Positions 46,093 through 55,841 of a stretch of DNA of 64,000 nucleotides are shown here, in pieces. How positions within the stretch are numbered: position 1 is the first letter of the stretch; every line of letters starts with the position of its first letter. The notes beneath the pieces are model-generated. The model searched no databases, was not told the DNA's origin, and was given only the letters and a program-made list of their open reading frames with translations. The DNA comes from Sipunculus nudus (taxonomy: Eukaryota > Annelida > Sipuncula > Golfingiida > Sipunculidae): NCBI GenBank assembly GCA_026874595.1, contig CM049311.1, forward strand, positions 54,749,676 to 54,813,675, read 5' to 3'. A program made the translations under genes and the position numbers.

Positions 46093-47720
46093 TTATCTAA
46101 CAAAATCTCTGAGGTGGGAAGGGCGACGCACCTTCCTTCCTCTGGATGTTGTCTGGGTCGTATCCTCAGAATCGCTGATTATGGGGATACACCTCTGTTG
46201 ATCAGGATGGACACTGTTAGTTGCGCCAGCTTTTTCTTCATCAGATGCAACCCTATGTGAGTCTGGCAGAGTCATGCCGGCCAGAGGCACATCAGAGATG
46301 CTGTCCACGGATTCATTGGGGTCTCTGGACTTTACTTTGTGTTGATGCGAGTCTGGCAGAGCCATGCCGGCCAGAGGCACATCAGAGTTACTGTCTTTGG
46401 ATTTGTCAGGGTCATCGCGCTTTACTTTATGTTGACGTGCATCTGGCAGAGCCATGCCGGCCAGAGGCACACCAGGGGTACTGTCTTTGGATTCATCAGT
46501 TGCGTCGCGCTTTACCCCCTCATCCCATGTCTGTGCCCTGATGTCTGTATTGTCACACCTAACCTTGTCCAGAGGTCTAGTAGAGGCATCGCTCTTTACC
46601 ATTTCATCATCTCCCAGTTCACCTTGCTCCCCTAATTCTGCAGTATTTTCAAGGTCTCCCTTCCAGAATTTGTTTCTAATCCGTCGCAACCATAGGGGGA
46701 TCTCCCGGTCTCTACATGCTTTCATGTTATTATGATGGAGTGTCTGTTGCGACTTTCTTGTCTGGATCCGATATATGGGTGGCTTACTCGAAATCACCAA
46801 GTAGGGCCCTCTCCAGACGGGTTGCAACTTGGGGCTGAGGCCTTTCTTTGTCGACTTTTCCAGTACGTATACTAGGTCACCTGGGTTATACTTGGCCTCC
46901 TTCAAGTTGCGATCGTAGGTTCTCTTTTGGTGTAAGAGTGTTGCCTTCAAACGTTGGCGCACCTCTTGGTGAATCCATGTCATTCTCTTTGCGAGATCTG
47001 CAATCCAGCGCTCCGGGTTCTGAGCTGTAACATTTTCCTTTGCAGTCCCCATGATAATGTCTACGGGTTGTAGAACCTCTCGGCCAAGCATAATTTGATT
47101 GGCCGTAAAGCCTGTAGAACGGTTCACCATCGCATGTAGTGCCATAACCACCAATGGAAGATCTTTATCACAAGCCCTGGTGTTCCCTTCGATGAGGCAC
47201 CTTATGATTTGAAGAACATTGCGATTTTGCCTCTCGACCTGGCCGTTGGAAGCAGGGTGATACGGCGTGGTGCGTTTCTTTGCGATTCCAAGTGATGAGC
47301 AGAAGGCTGAGAATAAGTTAGATTCAAAATTTCTTCCTTGGTCCGTAAACACCTCCAAGGGACACCCAAAGGTTACTACGAAGTGGAGCAGGAACTTTTG
47401 TGCTACCAGTTCTGCAGTCTGTTCAGGAATTGCTGCGCATTCGAGCCATTTTGAAAACTGGTCACACATCATCAAAATGTACTTGTTTCCGTCCTCACTT
47501 GCAGTGAATGGGCCCAACACATCAATGTGTACTCGTTCCATTGGGTAACCAGCGTGGTATACCTGTAATCCTGCTTTGGGTTTTACCGATGGCTTCTTAT
47601 TGCGGTTGCAAACGCCACAGGACATTACATGCAAAGCACAATCTCTTCCCATGTTGAACCATAGAAAAGACCTTTTCAAGCGACCAAGAGTCTTGTCTCT
47701 CCCCCAAATGGCCTGCAGTG
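46093..47720 (-). CDS. Element A integrase
   Basis: The open frame runs from 47826, but its first ~40 codons are the wrong frame of pol; genuine integrase sequence begins at GRDKTLGRLKRSF (about 47700). CGVC completes the HHCC zinc-binding domain, whose histidines lie in the pol frame. The catalytic core has Asp in HIDVLGPF, Asp in FTDQGRNFE and Glu in NGQVERQN with 35 residues between the last two (DD35E). A GPY/F-like segment (YNPGDLVYVL, GPYLV) follows. The C-terminal tail contains three tandem 30-residue repeats around VPLAGMALPDSH (period 90 bp near 46259, 46349 and 46439). The enzyme inserts the cDNA into host DNA. It is separated from pol by a one-base shift. Confidence 0.9.
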
Positions 47721-50700
47721 CGTGCATCGTGACAGAAGTGAAGAACTTCTTCTCTGAGGGACTCTGGTACGATGAGACATAGTTCCCGTTCTGGTCTCCC
47801 CTCCCACAAATAGAAGAGGACGCCATCTCTTTGTCTAAGCTGGGTCTTGCTTATCCAGAAATGTTTTGTAGCTGGGCTACAGATGAACAATTCTTCTGGA
47901 GTTGGATCGCCTTCTTCCAGCCAATCGAATATTGGAGTCAGGTCTGGGTCCTCCTTCTGAAACTTCCTTAGCTCCTCTGAGGTATAAGAAGGGAGCCAGT
48001 TTGAAAGTGATGCCTCATGCATTTGGTCTGTTTCATCAGGGTCTCCAATGGGATCATCTGGAATTTCTTGCAAATCCGAAACACTACTGGTACCGTTATC
48101 AGCTACAGCAAGCTCAGCCGGCTGTAGCTTGAATTCTGGAATTGGCACATTTGAGGATTCTGTACATGAGGAAAGCTCAGCCGCCCTGCGTTGTACAGGC
48201 TCTTCCCCTGTGCACAAATCCAGTTTCTTTACTGCCAAAGGTACCACATCATCAACATCTTCTTCAAACCGGGACCATTGATCATGAGCTCTTTGACAAT
48301 AGTTGCAACCCTTGCATGGTAGAGAAGTAACATCTGTGCCGGCCAGATAACAATCACAAGGCATCAGCGAGTCTGTGATCCTCGAAAGTCCATCAGCGTT
48401 ACTATGTTTCGACCCTTGTCTATGAAGGATCGAAAAGTCATACTGGGCAAGTTCTTCAAGCCACCTTGCTAACTGACCTTCTATGTGGCGAAATCTTGTG
48501 AGCCAGGCCAAACTGTTGTGATCTGACCTGACTGTAAATCTTCTGCCCAGGAGATAATGACGGAAGTGACGACAGAATTTGACTACGGCCAAAAGCTCCT
48601 TCCTGGTTGTACAATATCTCCTCTGTAACGGTGTGAGAACATGACTGGCATAAGCTATTGTCCTCTCTTGCCCTTGCTGTACTTGAGAGAGTTCAGCTCC
48701 TATTGCTGTGTCAGACGCATCACAGTCAAGCAGAAACATTCCTTGTGGTAGAGGGAAGGCCAGGCACGGGGCTGAGCTCAAAACCTCCTTCAGGTGCGTG
48801 AAGGATTCTTCATGTTCCTCCAACCAGCTGAACGGAACTTTTGGTTTGACCAGCTGGTACAGGCAGGCTGAGATTCCTGCATACCCTTTCACATGCGCAC
48901 GATGGTAATTAGCATAACCGAGGAAACATTCAAGTTCTTTCCTACCTGTGGGAACGGGCCAATTCCTGATGGCATCTTCCTTTCCTGGAGTTACTGACAT
49001 GCCTTCTTTGCTCAGGCGCCGCCCAAGGAATTCAACCTCTGATTTCAGTAACGAGCACTTTTTGGGTTTCAGCTTCAGATTATGTGCTCGTAGGCGATCA
49101 AATACATTTTGCAGGGTAGTCATGTGTTGTTCGAAGCTTGAGCCGAGAACAATCACATCGTCGAGGTAAACCAGGACTTCGGTCCAGGTGAGGCCACGAA
49201 GCACAAGATTCATTGCGCGTTGAAATGTCCCTGGGGCATTGCAAAGTCCAAACCCCATTCGAGTATGCTCAAAGAGGCCATACTTCGTTATAAACGCCGT
49301 CTTCTTTCGTGATTCTTGGTCCAACTCAATCTGGTAATAACCAGAAGCTAGGTCGAGAGTGCTGAAGTAGCGCGTGCCAGCAAGGGTGTCGAGGCAATCC
49401 TCTATTAGGGGAAGAGGATACTGATCTTTGACCGTGACATCATTCATGGCATGAAAATCCACACACCAACGGACCCCACCATCTTTCTTGCGCACAAGTA
49501 CTGGTGCAGAGGCCCATTCTGATTCGGAAGGTTTGATCACACCTGCAGCCAACATTTTATCCAGATGTCTTCTCTCTTCCTCTTCAAAGCCTAGAGGTGT
49601 ACGACGCATACGTTGTTGTACCGGAGGGGCATCCTTGGTATTGATATGATGTCTAATGGTGCTCAGACAACCCAAGTCTAAATCATGCGTTGCAAATATG
49701 TTCTGATATTCTACTAGCATATTGCCGATCAGAGCTGCTTGTTCTTCTGATACAGATTTCTTTGTGTCTTGAAAGAGGTCGCGTAGGTGCTCAGGCATTT
49801 CCTTTAATAGGTCTAGCTGGGGCTTTGCTTCTTCTGATTGGTTCCGAATGCGGGCGAGCTCTGCCGACCCATCACCTTCGCCAATAGAATTCACTCCACC
49901 CATAGGAACTTCAGAACTACTAGACACAGAACTAAGCTTAGCCGACTCTGTGTCAACTCCAGCAACAGTCTCCGTTCCCGACATGGCAGTTGCACATCTA
50001 ACAGATGGGTTGCAATTTAATTCAGGGTTGATTACATCAGTAGCTTCTGTGGCTCCTTCAACATGATAATTACACCTAAGCGTTACATGGTGGGCTTTAT
50101 CATTGATGACTCGAACATATCCCTGTGTCTGCATGAGTGTACATGAAATAAGAAGCGATTCGCAGTCCTCCCTTGGCTGAACGACATATTCTTGAACCTC
50201 TGGATTTCCTTGTGTTACCTCCACAGGGACAAGGGAGATAGAATGAGGTGGCACCACTGTACGTTGCTTCGTCACTACTTTGAACACAGAATAGTCATCA
50301 CCTCCTCCATTTCTCTGCAAAGATGCCGTAATGGTTTCGCCAGGCATGGAAATGACATTCCTCGCAAGATCCACGATGCATTTATTCCCTGACAGAAAAT
50401 CAAGGCCAAGGAGCACTGGGTCGGTGACATCTGCCACGTAAACTTCTGTGTCGTACTCATTTTTACCAACTTTGATTTTTATTCCTTTGACCTTTGAAGC
50501 CGGGATACTGGAACCTATCCCCTTTAGTGTGACTTTATGAATCTCTTGGATCTTATGGGGCAATGTCTTCGCCAGACTCTCACTTATTATAGTCACTTGT
50601 GCCGCACTATCAACAACAGCTGGAGTGGAGATTCCATTTACAGCCACAGGGACGATTAAACTAAGTCCTTGAGATTTCCTTACCAGAATCTCCGGGAGGG

Positions 50701-50959
50701 TTTCACGATCTGATGTTGATTCCAGATCAGTATGTTTGGCCTGCTCATTTCGATCGCGTTCTGTGTGTGTTACAAGAACCTCTTTGTTGCCTGGAGAAAC
50801 TATTTTGATATTTTCTTGGCCAGCTTTCAAGTGGGTGGAGCCCTGGCCTCCAGGCACCACCCCTACTCTTTTAAATCTGACGGACTTTGTTCGCGAGGAG
50901 CAACCCTGAGCTTCGGACAATCCTTCTTTAGATGTCCTTTTTCGTGACAGTGGTAACAT
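47597..50959 (-). CDS. Element A pol: protease, reverse transcriptase, RNase H and start of integrase
   Basis: True pol translation starts by -1 frameshift at about codon 30 of this open frame, not at its ATG. The protease motif is VVDSAAQVTIIS (Asp117; DSAA in place of the usual DS/TGA). Reverse transcriptase spans about 450-640, with RWCVDFHAMN, FSTLDLASGYYQI, GLCNAPGTFQR and YLDD at 598-601. RNase H spans about 740-860 with acidic residues in CDASD, KELLAVV, RSDHNSLAW and NADGLSR. The end carries HFCHDARTAGHLG, the first half of the integrase zinc domain; the frame then departs at an extra G in a G5 run (47701-47705). Pol converts element RNA to DNA in virus-like particles. Apart from that break it has no stops or missing motifs. 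Confidence 0.93.
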   Translation of the reverse strand: MLPLSRKRTSKEGLSEAQGCSSRTKSVRFKRVGVVPGGQGSTHLKAGQENIKIVSPGNKEVLVTHTERDRNEQAKHTDLESTSDRETLPEILVRKSQGLSLIVPVAVNGISTPAVVDSAAQVTIISESLAKTLPHKIQEIHKVTLKGIGSSIPASKVKGIKIKVGKNEYDTEVYVADVTDPVLLGLDFLSGNKCIVDLARNVISMPGETITASLQRNGGGDDYSVFKVVTKQRTVVPPHSISLVPVEVTQGNPEVQEYVVQPREDCESLLISCTLMQTQGYVRVINDKAHHVTLRCNYHVEGATEATDVINPELNCNPSVRCATAMSGTETVAGVDTESAKLSSVSSSSEVPMGGVNSIGEGDGSAELARIRNQSEEAKPQLDLLKEMPEHLRDLFQDTKKSVSEEQAALIGNMLVEYQNIFATHDLDLGCLSTIRHHINTKDAPPVQQRMRRTPLGFEEEERRHLDKMLAAGVIKPSESEWASAPVLVRKKDGGVRWCVDFHAMNDVTVKDQYPLPLIEDCLDTLAGTRYFSTLDLASGYYQIELDQESRKKTAFITKYGLFEHTRMGFGLCNAPGTFQRAMNLVLRGLTWTEVLVYLDDVIVLGSSFEQHMTTLQNVFDRLRAHNLKLKPKKCSLLKSEVEFLGRRLSKEGMSVTPGKEDAIRNWPVPTGRKELECFLGYANYHRAHVKGYAGISACLYQLVKPKVPFSWLEEHEESFTHLKEVLSSAPCLAFPLPQGMFLLDCDASDTAIGAELSQVQQGQERTIAYASHVLTPLQRRYCTTRKELLAVVKFCRHFRHYLLGRRFTVRSDHNSLAWLTRFRHIEGQLARWLEELAQYDFSILHRQGSKHSNADGLSRITDSLMPCDCYLAGTDVTSLPCKGCNYCQRAHDQWSRFEEDVDDVVPLAVKKLDLCTGEEPVQRRAAELSSCTESSNVPIPEFKLQPAELAVADNGTSSVSDLQEIPDDPIGDPDETDQMHEASLSNWLPSYTSEELRKFQKEDPDLTPIFDWLEEGDPTPEELFICSPATKHFWISKTQLRQRDGVLFYLWEGRPERELCLIVPESLREEVLHFCHDARTAGHLGERQDSWSLEKVFSMVQHGKRLCFACNVLWRLQPQ
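47701..47705 (-). other. Extra base in a G5 run separating pol from integrase
   Basis: Pol and integrase are in different frames, and homology passes from one to the other exactly at this run (C5 on the + strand). The diverged element B reads through the equivalent point in a single frame. The simplest reading is a one-base insertion in this copy or a homopolymer sequencing error; a programmed +1 shift is less likely. Confidence 0.7.
50833..50875 (-). promoter_or_regulatory. Gag-pol -1 ribosomal frameshift signal
   Basis: The slippery heptamer T TTA AAA (50875-50869) lies in gag frame one codon before the gag TAG (50865-50863). After a 6-nt spacer, GGGTGG pairs with CCACCC, and inside it CCTGG pairs with CCAGG around an AGG loop. 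A -1 slip moves ribosomes into the pol frame, as required by the gag/pol overlap. The heptamer is kept in element B. Confidence 0.85.
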
Positions 50960-52926
50960 TCAAGGGTTGCTAGGCGATTAGGTGGCTGTGGTGAAGGAGA
51001 CCTACTACGCGACGGGCGAGGAGACTGTGCACGCATGAGTGATCGCAACATTGATTCCATGCTGTCCAAACGGTTGCTAAATTCCCTCATAGTGTGCGCG
51101 TTTGATTGTTGTACTGTGACAGAATTCTGGTTTGGCCTCAGATTCTCTGACCTATTGAAACTAGCAGCACGAACAACTTGGAAGCCATTCGTTTCCCCTG
51201 AACAGTTCTCATAGGTATCGACAAAACTTACTTTCCGTGAAGACAAACTTGTGGGCCCGTACAAGGATTTCCTGTTACTGATGGCATCCTTTACGCATTT
51301 TACTGCTTTGTATATTGTCTTGGGACCCTTCATCATAGCTATCTCCACCGCTTTTTTGTCTTTGCAGCCACGGAAGAAATGCTCTACTACGATCTGGTTG
51401 ATGGTAGACTCTTTTGCACCTTTATATCCTTCCAAGGCCTGCATGTGGACCCTCTGGCTAAATTCTTCTATGGACTCATCATCCCTTTGTTTGGTGTAGG
51501 GTAGCTGGCGCCTTGCTGAGGATGCTGTCTCTTTAGTGCCGAATCGAGAGTCAAGTTCTCTGCAGAGAGTCTTGTAATCGGTCAGGATTTCCATCTCTCT
51601 CACAAAATCTAATGCCTTTCCAGACAAACAATCAACCAGGGCATCTGCTTGCTTTGACCTTGACCATCCGTAACGGTCTGCCAGGCGCTCAAATTGAAAT
51701 ATGAAAGAGTGCCACGTCTGATCACCATTGTATGTTGGCAATTTTGGTGCGCGAGGACTCTGGTAGTGCCTTCTTTGTCGCCTTGGTGGTGAACGTACGG
51801 GTGGTGAACGGCTTTCGCCTGACGATGATGAATCCCTGTGATGGTGTCTGGTTTTTCTTCCATGCTTTCCAGTATGCCTTCTACTTTCTCGACTAGAGCT
51901 CCTGCTTTGGGCCTTGTGACGCCTAGATCTTTCTACGGAGGTATCACTACTATTGCTTCGATGATATTGGCGTCTCCTCTCAACTTTGTCTTGCCGGTGT
52001 TTCGAGTAGTGCCTTCTCCCATCACCACTGCTGCAACTGGCGCTTCGGTTATGGCGGGTACTTTTATTCGAAGAGTAAGTTCCGTGCGACCGGTTTTCCC
52101 TCCGAGACCTTGCACGATCACGACTTGAACTTGGGCTGCTACTTGGTGAGCGATGTCGTAGCTTGTCATAGTGATAATGACTTGTAGAGTATTGCGAGTC
52201 AGATCCCATGTCGTAGCTGTGCTGCTGATGGCCTGAAGGTCTCTTGGTCTTGTCTTTTGGGACATTTACCATGGGATGGTATTCCGAAGGCTCGTTGTGG
52301 GACCTGTTGCGCGGTACTTGATATGTATACATATGAGGATGAGAACCATGGGGGTCCGAGGAGATACCACCACCCGAATCAAGTGAAAGCTGAGCCGTCC
52401 CTGACTCGGGGGCCAAGTACCTTCTCAGACCCTCATTTCTCCCCCTTCTCCAATATTGAGAGGCAGATGGGTAAGCCAGTATGGGCTGGTGATATACATT
52501 GTCCTTTGGATAGACCGACAGCATGTCTGCATGCGGGTTAGACCTGGAAGAACCACCGGGCTGCGAAGAGTCAGAACAGGAGTTAGTGTTGGGGGGGAAT
52601 GCAGCATAGGGATGGTCTAGTTGCTGAGAAGTGGTATAGCGGTCATCCCTAGAAAGCTGTCTATGGTCAGTTTTGGAGTGTGGTGGTTGAGTTCTAGGAG
52701 AACTACTACTAGGAGCCGTAGGTAAGTCAATTTTCACAATACCCTTATCCAGAAAGTATTGCCAGTCAGACACTGCAAGCCCAGAAGCTTGCTCCAATGC
52801 ATGCAAATCGAACTGGGGGTTGGATTGGCGCAGTTCAATAATATTTGCAGCAGCCGATGGCGAACAGGTATCAGGTAAAATATTACCAATGTCATCGGCT
52901 GATGCGGTATGGAGATGCAATGGCAT
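50863..52926 (-). CDS. Element A Gag, 687 aa
   Basis: The N-terminus (MPLHLHTASADDIGNILP) is shared with element B. A long central region is rich in Ser, Arg and His, with RS-like runs (about 240-390). A retrotransposon capsid (Gag) domain follows at about 400-540 (WHSFIFQFERLADRYGWS, DCLSGKALDFV, RFGTKETASSARRQL, SIEEFSQRVHMQAL). Near the end a CCHC zinc knuckle, CYHCHEKGHLKKDC (657-670), would bind element RNA. Gag forms the particle in which reverse transcription occurs. The start is the first ATG after the leader and is supported by homology with element B. The RS-rich insert is unusual for Gag and could also bind RNA or splicing factors. Confidence 0.92.
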   Translation of the reverse strand: MPLHLHTASADDIGNILPDTCSPSAAANIIELRQSNPQFDLHALEQASGLAVSDWQYFLDKGIVKIDLPTAPSSSSPRTQPPHSKTDHRQLSRDDRYTTSQQLDHPYAAFPPNTNSCSDSSQPGGSSRSNPHADMLSVYPKDNVYHQPILAYPSASQYWRRGRNEGLRRYLAPESGTAQLSLDSGGGISSDPHGSHPHMYTYQVPRNRSHNEPSEYHPMVNVPKDKTKRPSGHQQHSYDMGSDSQYSTSHYHYDKLRHRSPSSSPSSSRDRARSRRENRSHGTYSSNKSTRHNRSASCSSGDGRRHYSKHRQDKVERRRQYHRSNSSDTSVERSRRHKAQSRSSSRESRRHTGKHGRKTRHHHRDSSSSGESRSPPVRSPPRRQRRHYQSPRAPKLPTYNGDQTWHSFIFQFERLADRYGWSRSKQADALVDCLSGKALDFVREMEILTDYKTLCRELDSRFGTKETASSARRQLPYTKQRDDESIEEFSQRVHMQALEGYKGAKESTINQIVVEHFFRGCKDKKAVEIAMMKGPKTIYKAVKCVKDAISNRKSLYGPTSLSSRKVSFVDTYENCSGETNGFQVVRAASFNRSENLRPNQNSVTVQQSNAHTMREFSNRLDSMESMLRSLMRAQSPRPSRSRSPSPQPPNRLATLECYHCHEKGHLKKDCPKLRVAPREQSPSDLKE

Positions 52927-54730
52927 TGTGCGAGCAACAGCTGGTAAAAAAAAAAAAGCCCAAAAAGAGGGAAATCTGGTTGGTAAATTTGTGAAAATGT
53001 AACAATTACTATGTTGTTATAGTAACTGTTAGGCTCAGGAGTGTTATGACACAAATCAAACAATGAAGATGTGAAAATCAATTTACATTACACTCCAAAT
53101 ATTTCCGAATATGAAAACAAATGAATGCAAATAGTGTGAGTAGCAAATCAGGTACTCAGTGGATACTCATGTATGACCTTTCACATGCATACATGAGTAA
53201 AAGGTAAAGCACTCAGGTGTTACTCACAAACAATCGATTATATATATGAGCAACGAGTTGAGTACTTAGTGTTGACAAGTACTCAGTGGTTATGAGCAAT
53301 AAGTGATTATGAGTACTCAATGGTTATGAGTACTCAGGAGTATTAAGTACTCAGTGGTTAAGAGCAATAAGTGATTATGAGTACTCAATGGTTATGAGTA
53401 CTCAGGAGTATTAAGTACTCAGTGGTTAAGAGCACTCAGGGGTAATGAGTACTCATTAGATACTACTCAATACTTATAGCTAGAACATGCATTAATAAGT
53501 GACACGCAAGCAGGTGCTACTCATAAGCGACTGCATGCATATATGAGCAACAACCGAAATACTTAGTGGTTACTCGCAAGGTAGAGCATGCATATATGAG
53601 TTACAAATCTAATACTCAGGGGTTACTCATAAGGGATTACATGCACATAATATGATTAACTAGTCAAGTATTCAGTGATTATACTTGGCTACTGAAGACA
53701 TATATGAGTAACTAGTCAAATACCAGAAAAGCGATAGCAAGATTACTCAAGTTATATCACATGAATATGCGAGTAACAATAGGACTGATATGTGGTTACT
53801 ATTAGTATAATCTTAAAATTAATGCAATGCAATATTCAGTATAACTTTAGAAAACACTCAGATAATGTGTTTTCATTGAAAAAACTCAAATTTATAGAAT
53901 AATTATTCTGAATGGAATATTTATTTTTGCCAAGTGCAACTGTTTACAAGCTGATATGGGTAATTTTGTGCCTAAGCAGGGTGTACAATTTTTAAAAAAA
54001 TGAGTATAGTTAAAAATACAGGATTATATGCAAAGACTATGCATATATAAGCAAAATACAGATCTTATTTTTAATGAAAGGGTTGACTTTACATTAAGCA
54101 CAGAAAACTATGTATAATGTACTGGGATGTACATTAAACTACAGCAATGACAAAAATGTGGGCTTAATTGCAAATAACAGGGACTTGTGCTAATTAACAC
54201 GTCAGGAAACACTAATTAATGATAAACTTACAAAACAATTGAAATAGGTGGCTTGAATAATGCAAAGTCTTAATATGGAACAGAAAACAGTTGCAATAGT
54301 GACAATACCGTTAGTTACAATGATTGTCAGTAGGTGGCAGCAAAGATCAGAGACCCAGCAACGTTTCAGAAACGTATCTGAATTGGAGATTTAGTTTGGT
54401 TGGCTGCCGAGAGGTGGCAGCAAAGGCTAGGAGTTAAAACGAACCGCGTTTCAGGAACGCACGTGGAAATGGAACTAGGAATAGTTTTAAAACGTACAGA
54501 AGATCGATGTTGAACTCGATCGAGGACCAAAATACATGAAAAACTAATAACAATAATTAAACGGGGCTCTCAGGGTCACTCAAACACTGAGCATACGATC
54601 TCGCCTTATTCTTGCGAGACGGCAATATGGTGGGGCCCAATCCGAAAAAGAAGGGCCAGGTTCTGACGCTTGTGGCGGCAGAAATATGCACTTCTACTTG
54701 AAGTGGCAACAGATACAGTATTGCCCGTAC
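52927..54730 (-). other. Element A 5' leader with TGAGTACTCA array
   Basis: The leader is a long untranslated stretch of about 1.8 kb, unusually long for a Ty3 element. 53150-53460 is packed with gagtactca/actcagtggtta phrases, including a 68-bp unit repeated at 53281, 53349 and partly at 53417. TGAGTACTCA is a perfect palindrome. No ORF is present. If the LTR donor is used, this whole leader is removed from the TatD mRNA. Confidence 0.75.
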
Positions 54731-54748
54731 CAAGTATCTTCGTCGCCA
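54731..54748 (-). other. Element A primer-binding site
   Basis: On the minus strand TGGCGACGAAGATACTTG starts one base inside the 5' LTR. Its TGG would pair with a tRNA 3' CCA. It is conserved as TGGCGACGAGG in element B. The tRNA was not identified. Confidence 0.75.
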
Positions 54749-54749
54749 A

Positions 54750-54981
54750 TGTCGCAGGGGACAAGGAATTGTCCTTACCTTGTCGAATGCGAAGTTATAT
54801 TCGTGGTTGTCCTTCGTGGATCTTTCCTCTTCAGTAGAAACTTAGAAACTGCCCCGGGTTGAGTTCTTATTGGTTGTCCAGGTCACGTGACAGGTGTGTC
54901 GTGAGGAGTGACGACAGGGGCGTGTGTCATGTGAAGTACTTATTAAAAAATGTTTATATCGGGAATCTGCTCCCTACGACA
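54750..54981 (-). repeat. Element A 5' LTR with promoter and splice donor
   Basis: GTAT follows it at 54982-54985. On the minus strand GATATAAAC (54960-54952) is a TATA-like box close to the LTR start, so U3 is short; a CACGTG and a CCAAT sequence lie further in. ACAAG/GTAAGG (exon end 54779, intron start 54778) is an excellent splice donor about 28 nt before the LTR end. Element B has ACAAG/GTGAGG at the same place. Confidence 0.92.
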
Positions 54982-55618
54982 GTATTTTAATGCGTTTTTG
55001 TCAAATGCGCAGAAAATCACATCTATCATTTTGTTTTGGACCATATATATATATATATATGTATTAACAGACGACATTAAATTTTAAGATGTCAAAAAGA
55101 AAAAATTTAAAGTCTGTAAAAATTGACCCATCGGTCATGACGCTCAGCTGACTGACTTATGTCCTTGCACAGGCAACTTATTAAGATAATGTAGGTGGCA
55201 TCATCGTTCATGTATATTAGCTTGAGTTTATCAAGACCCATAAGCTCACCAAATTCGATGACAATCCAACCAGCCTTTACTGAGGAATCTTGCAATTTGC
55301 GTGTATTTTGCATTGTTTCTGGGGTGCTCTCCCTGGACGTCAAGTTAGAAGAATGGTTACAATTTGTGCTCTGTTAACAGACGACCGCATCCTTAAAGTC
55401 CAAGTCTCAGCACGGAGGTCGATTAGTGTCATATGCCCGATTTCTATGTATCAAAACACGATGTTATGTCCATTTAACATTAATCTAGCAATTTAATCAA
55501 TTAATACGACAATTTGAAACTGACGCGCCGAATACACTCCGGAAACTGCCGAAATCCAAGGGGGAAATCCGTGACGTCACGTGTGGAAGTCGTCTCACAC
55601 AAGCATCATGGCGGTGAT
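54982..55618. other. Intergenic; partial inverted copy of the dispersed repeat
   Basis: 55125-55410 holds, inverted, the end (gacgctcagctgactgac, ccttgcacaggcaac) and part of the unit (ctgttaacagacgaccgcat) seen at 31165-32425. No gene is seen. Confidence 0.6.
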
Positions 55619-55690
55619 GCAAAGTAGTAGTAGTAGTAGTAGTTTATTTAGATCCAATTCAGTACAATATCAGCTGGTACCAAAAAAAAT
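55619..55690 (-). repeat. Retroposon 3' tail with (TAG)n
   Basis: Gtagtagtagtagtagtag is followed by tttatttagatccaattcag. Read on the minus strand this is a retroposon-like 3' end terminating in a triplet tail. This is inference from form only. Confidence 0.4.
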
Positions 55691-55841
55691 AAAAAATATA
55701 CATATGGTAATATGGAAATAAAAAATACACAATTTGATAAAACCTGTGATACAATAGTTAACAATCCGATGAAACTTCCTATGCGTAAAGTGACAACCAA
55801 GCGTCCACCGACTATGGTTCAAAATAAGTTATTTCGGAAGT

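Larger units (their letters stand above)
44094..54981 (-). mobile_element. Element A: young Ty3/gypsy LTR retrotransposon carrying a TatD nuclease ORF
   Basis: The element is 10,888 bp. Both LTRs are 232 bp (44094-44325 and 54750-54981), start TGTCG, end CGACA and differ at two positions. GTAT flanks both sides. On the minus strand the order is LTR, primer-binding site, long leader, gag, pol (protease, RT, RNase H), integrase, TatD-like ORF, hairpin-containing 3' UTR, polypurine tract, LTR. The PR-RT-RH-IN order and the YLDD and DD35E motifs place it in the Ty3/gypsy group. Few lesions and near-identical LTRs indicate a recent insertion. The TatD ORF in the env position is not part of a standard Ty3 element. 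Confidence 0.95.

Noticed and set aside
47720-47826. First ~40 codons of the integrase open frame as a real N-terminus
   Set aside because: This stretch is pol read in the wrong frame. Homology to element B and the integrase zinc domain shows that true integrase sequence starts at about 47700.
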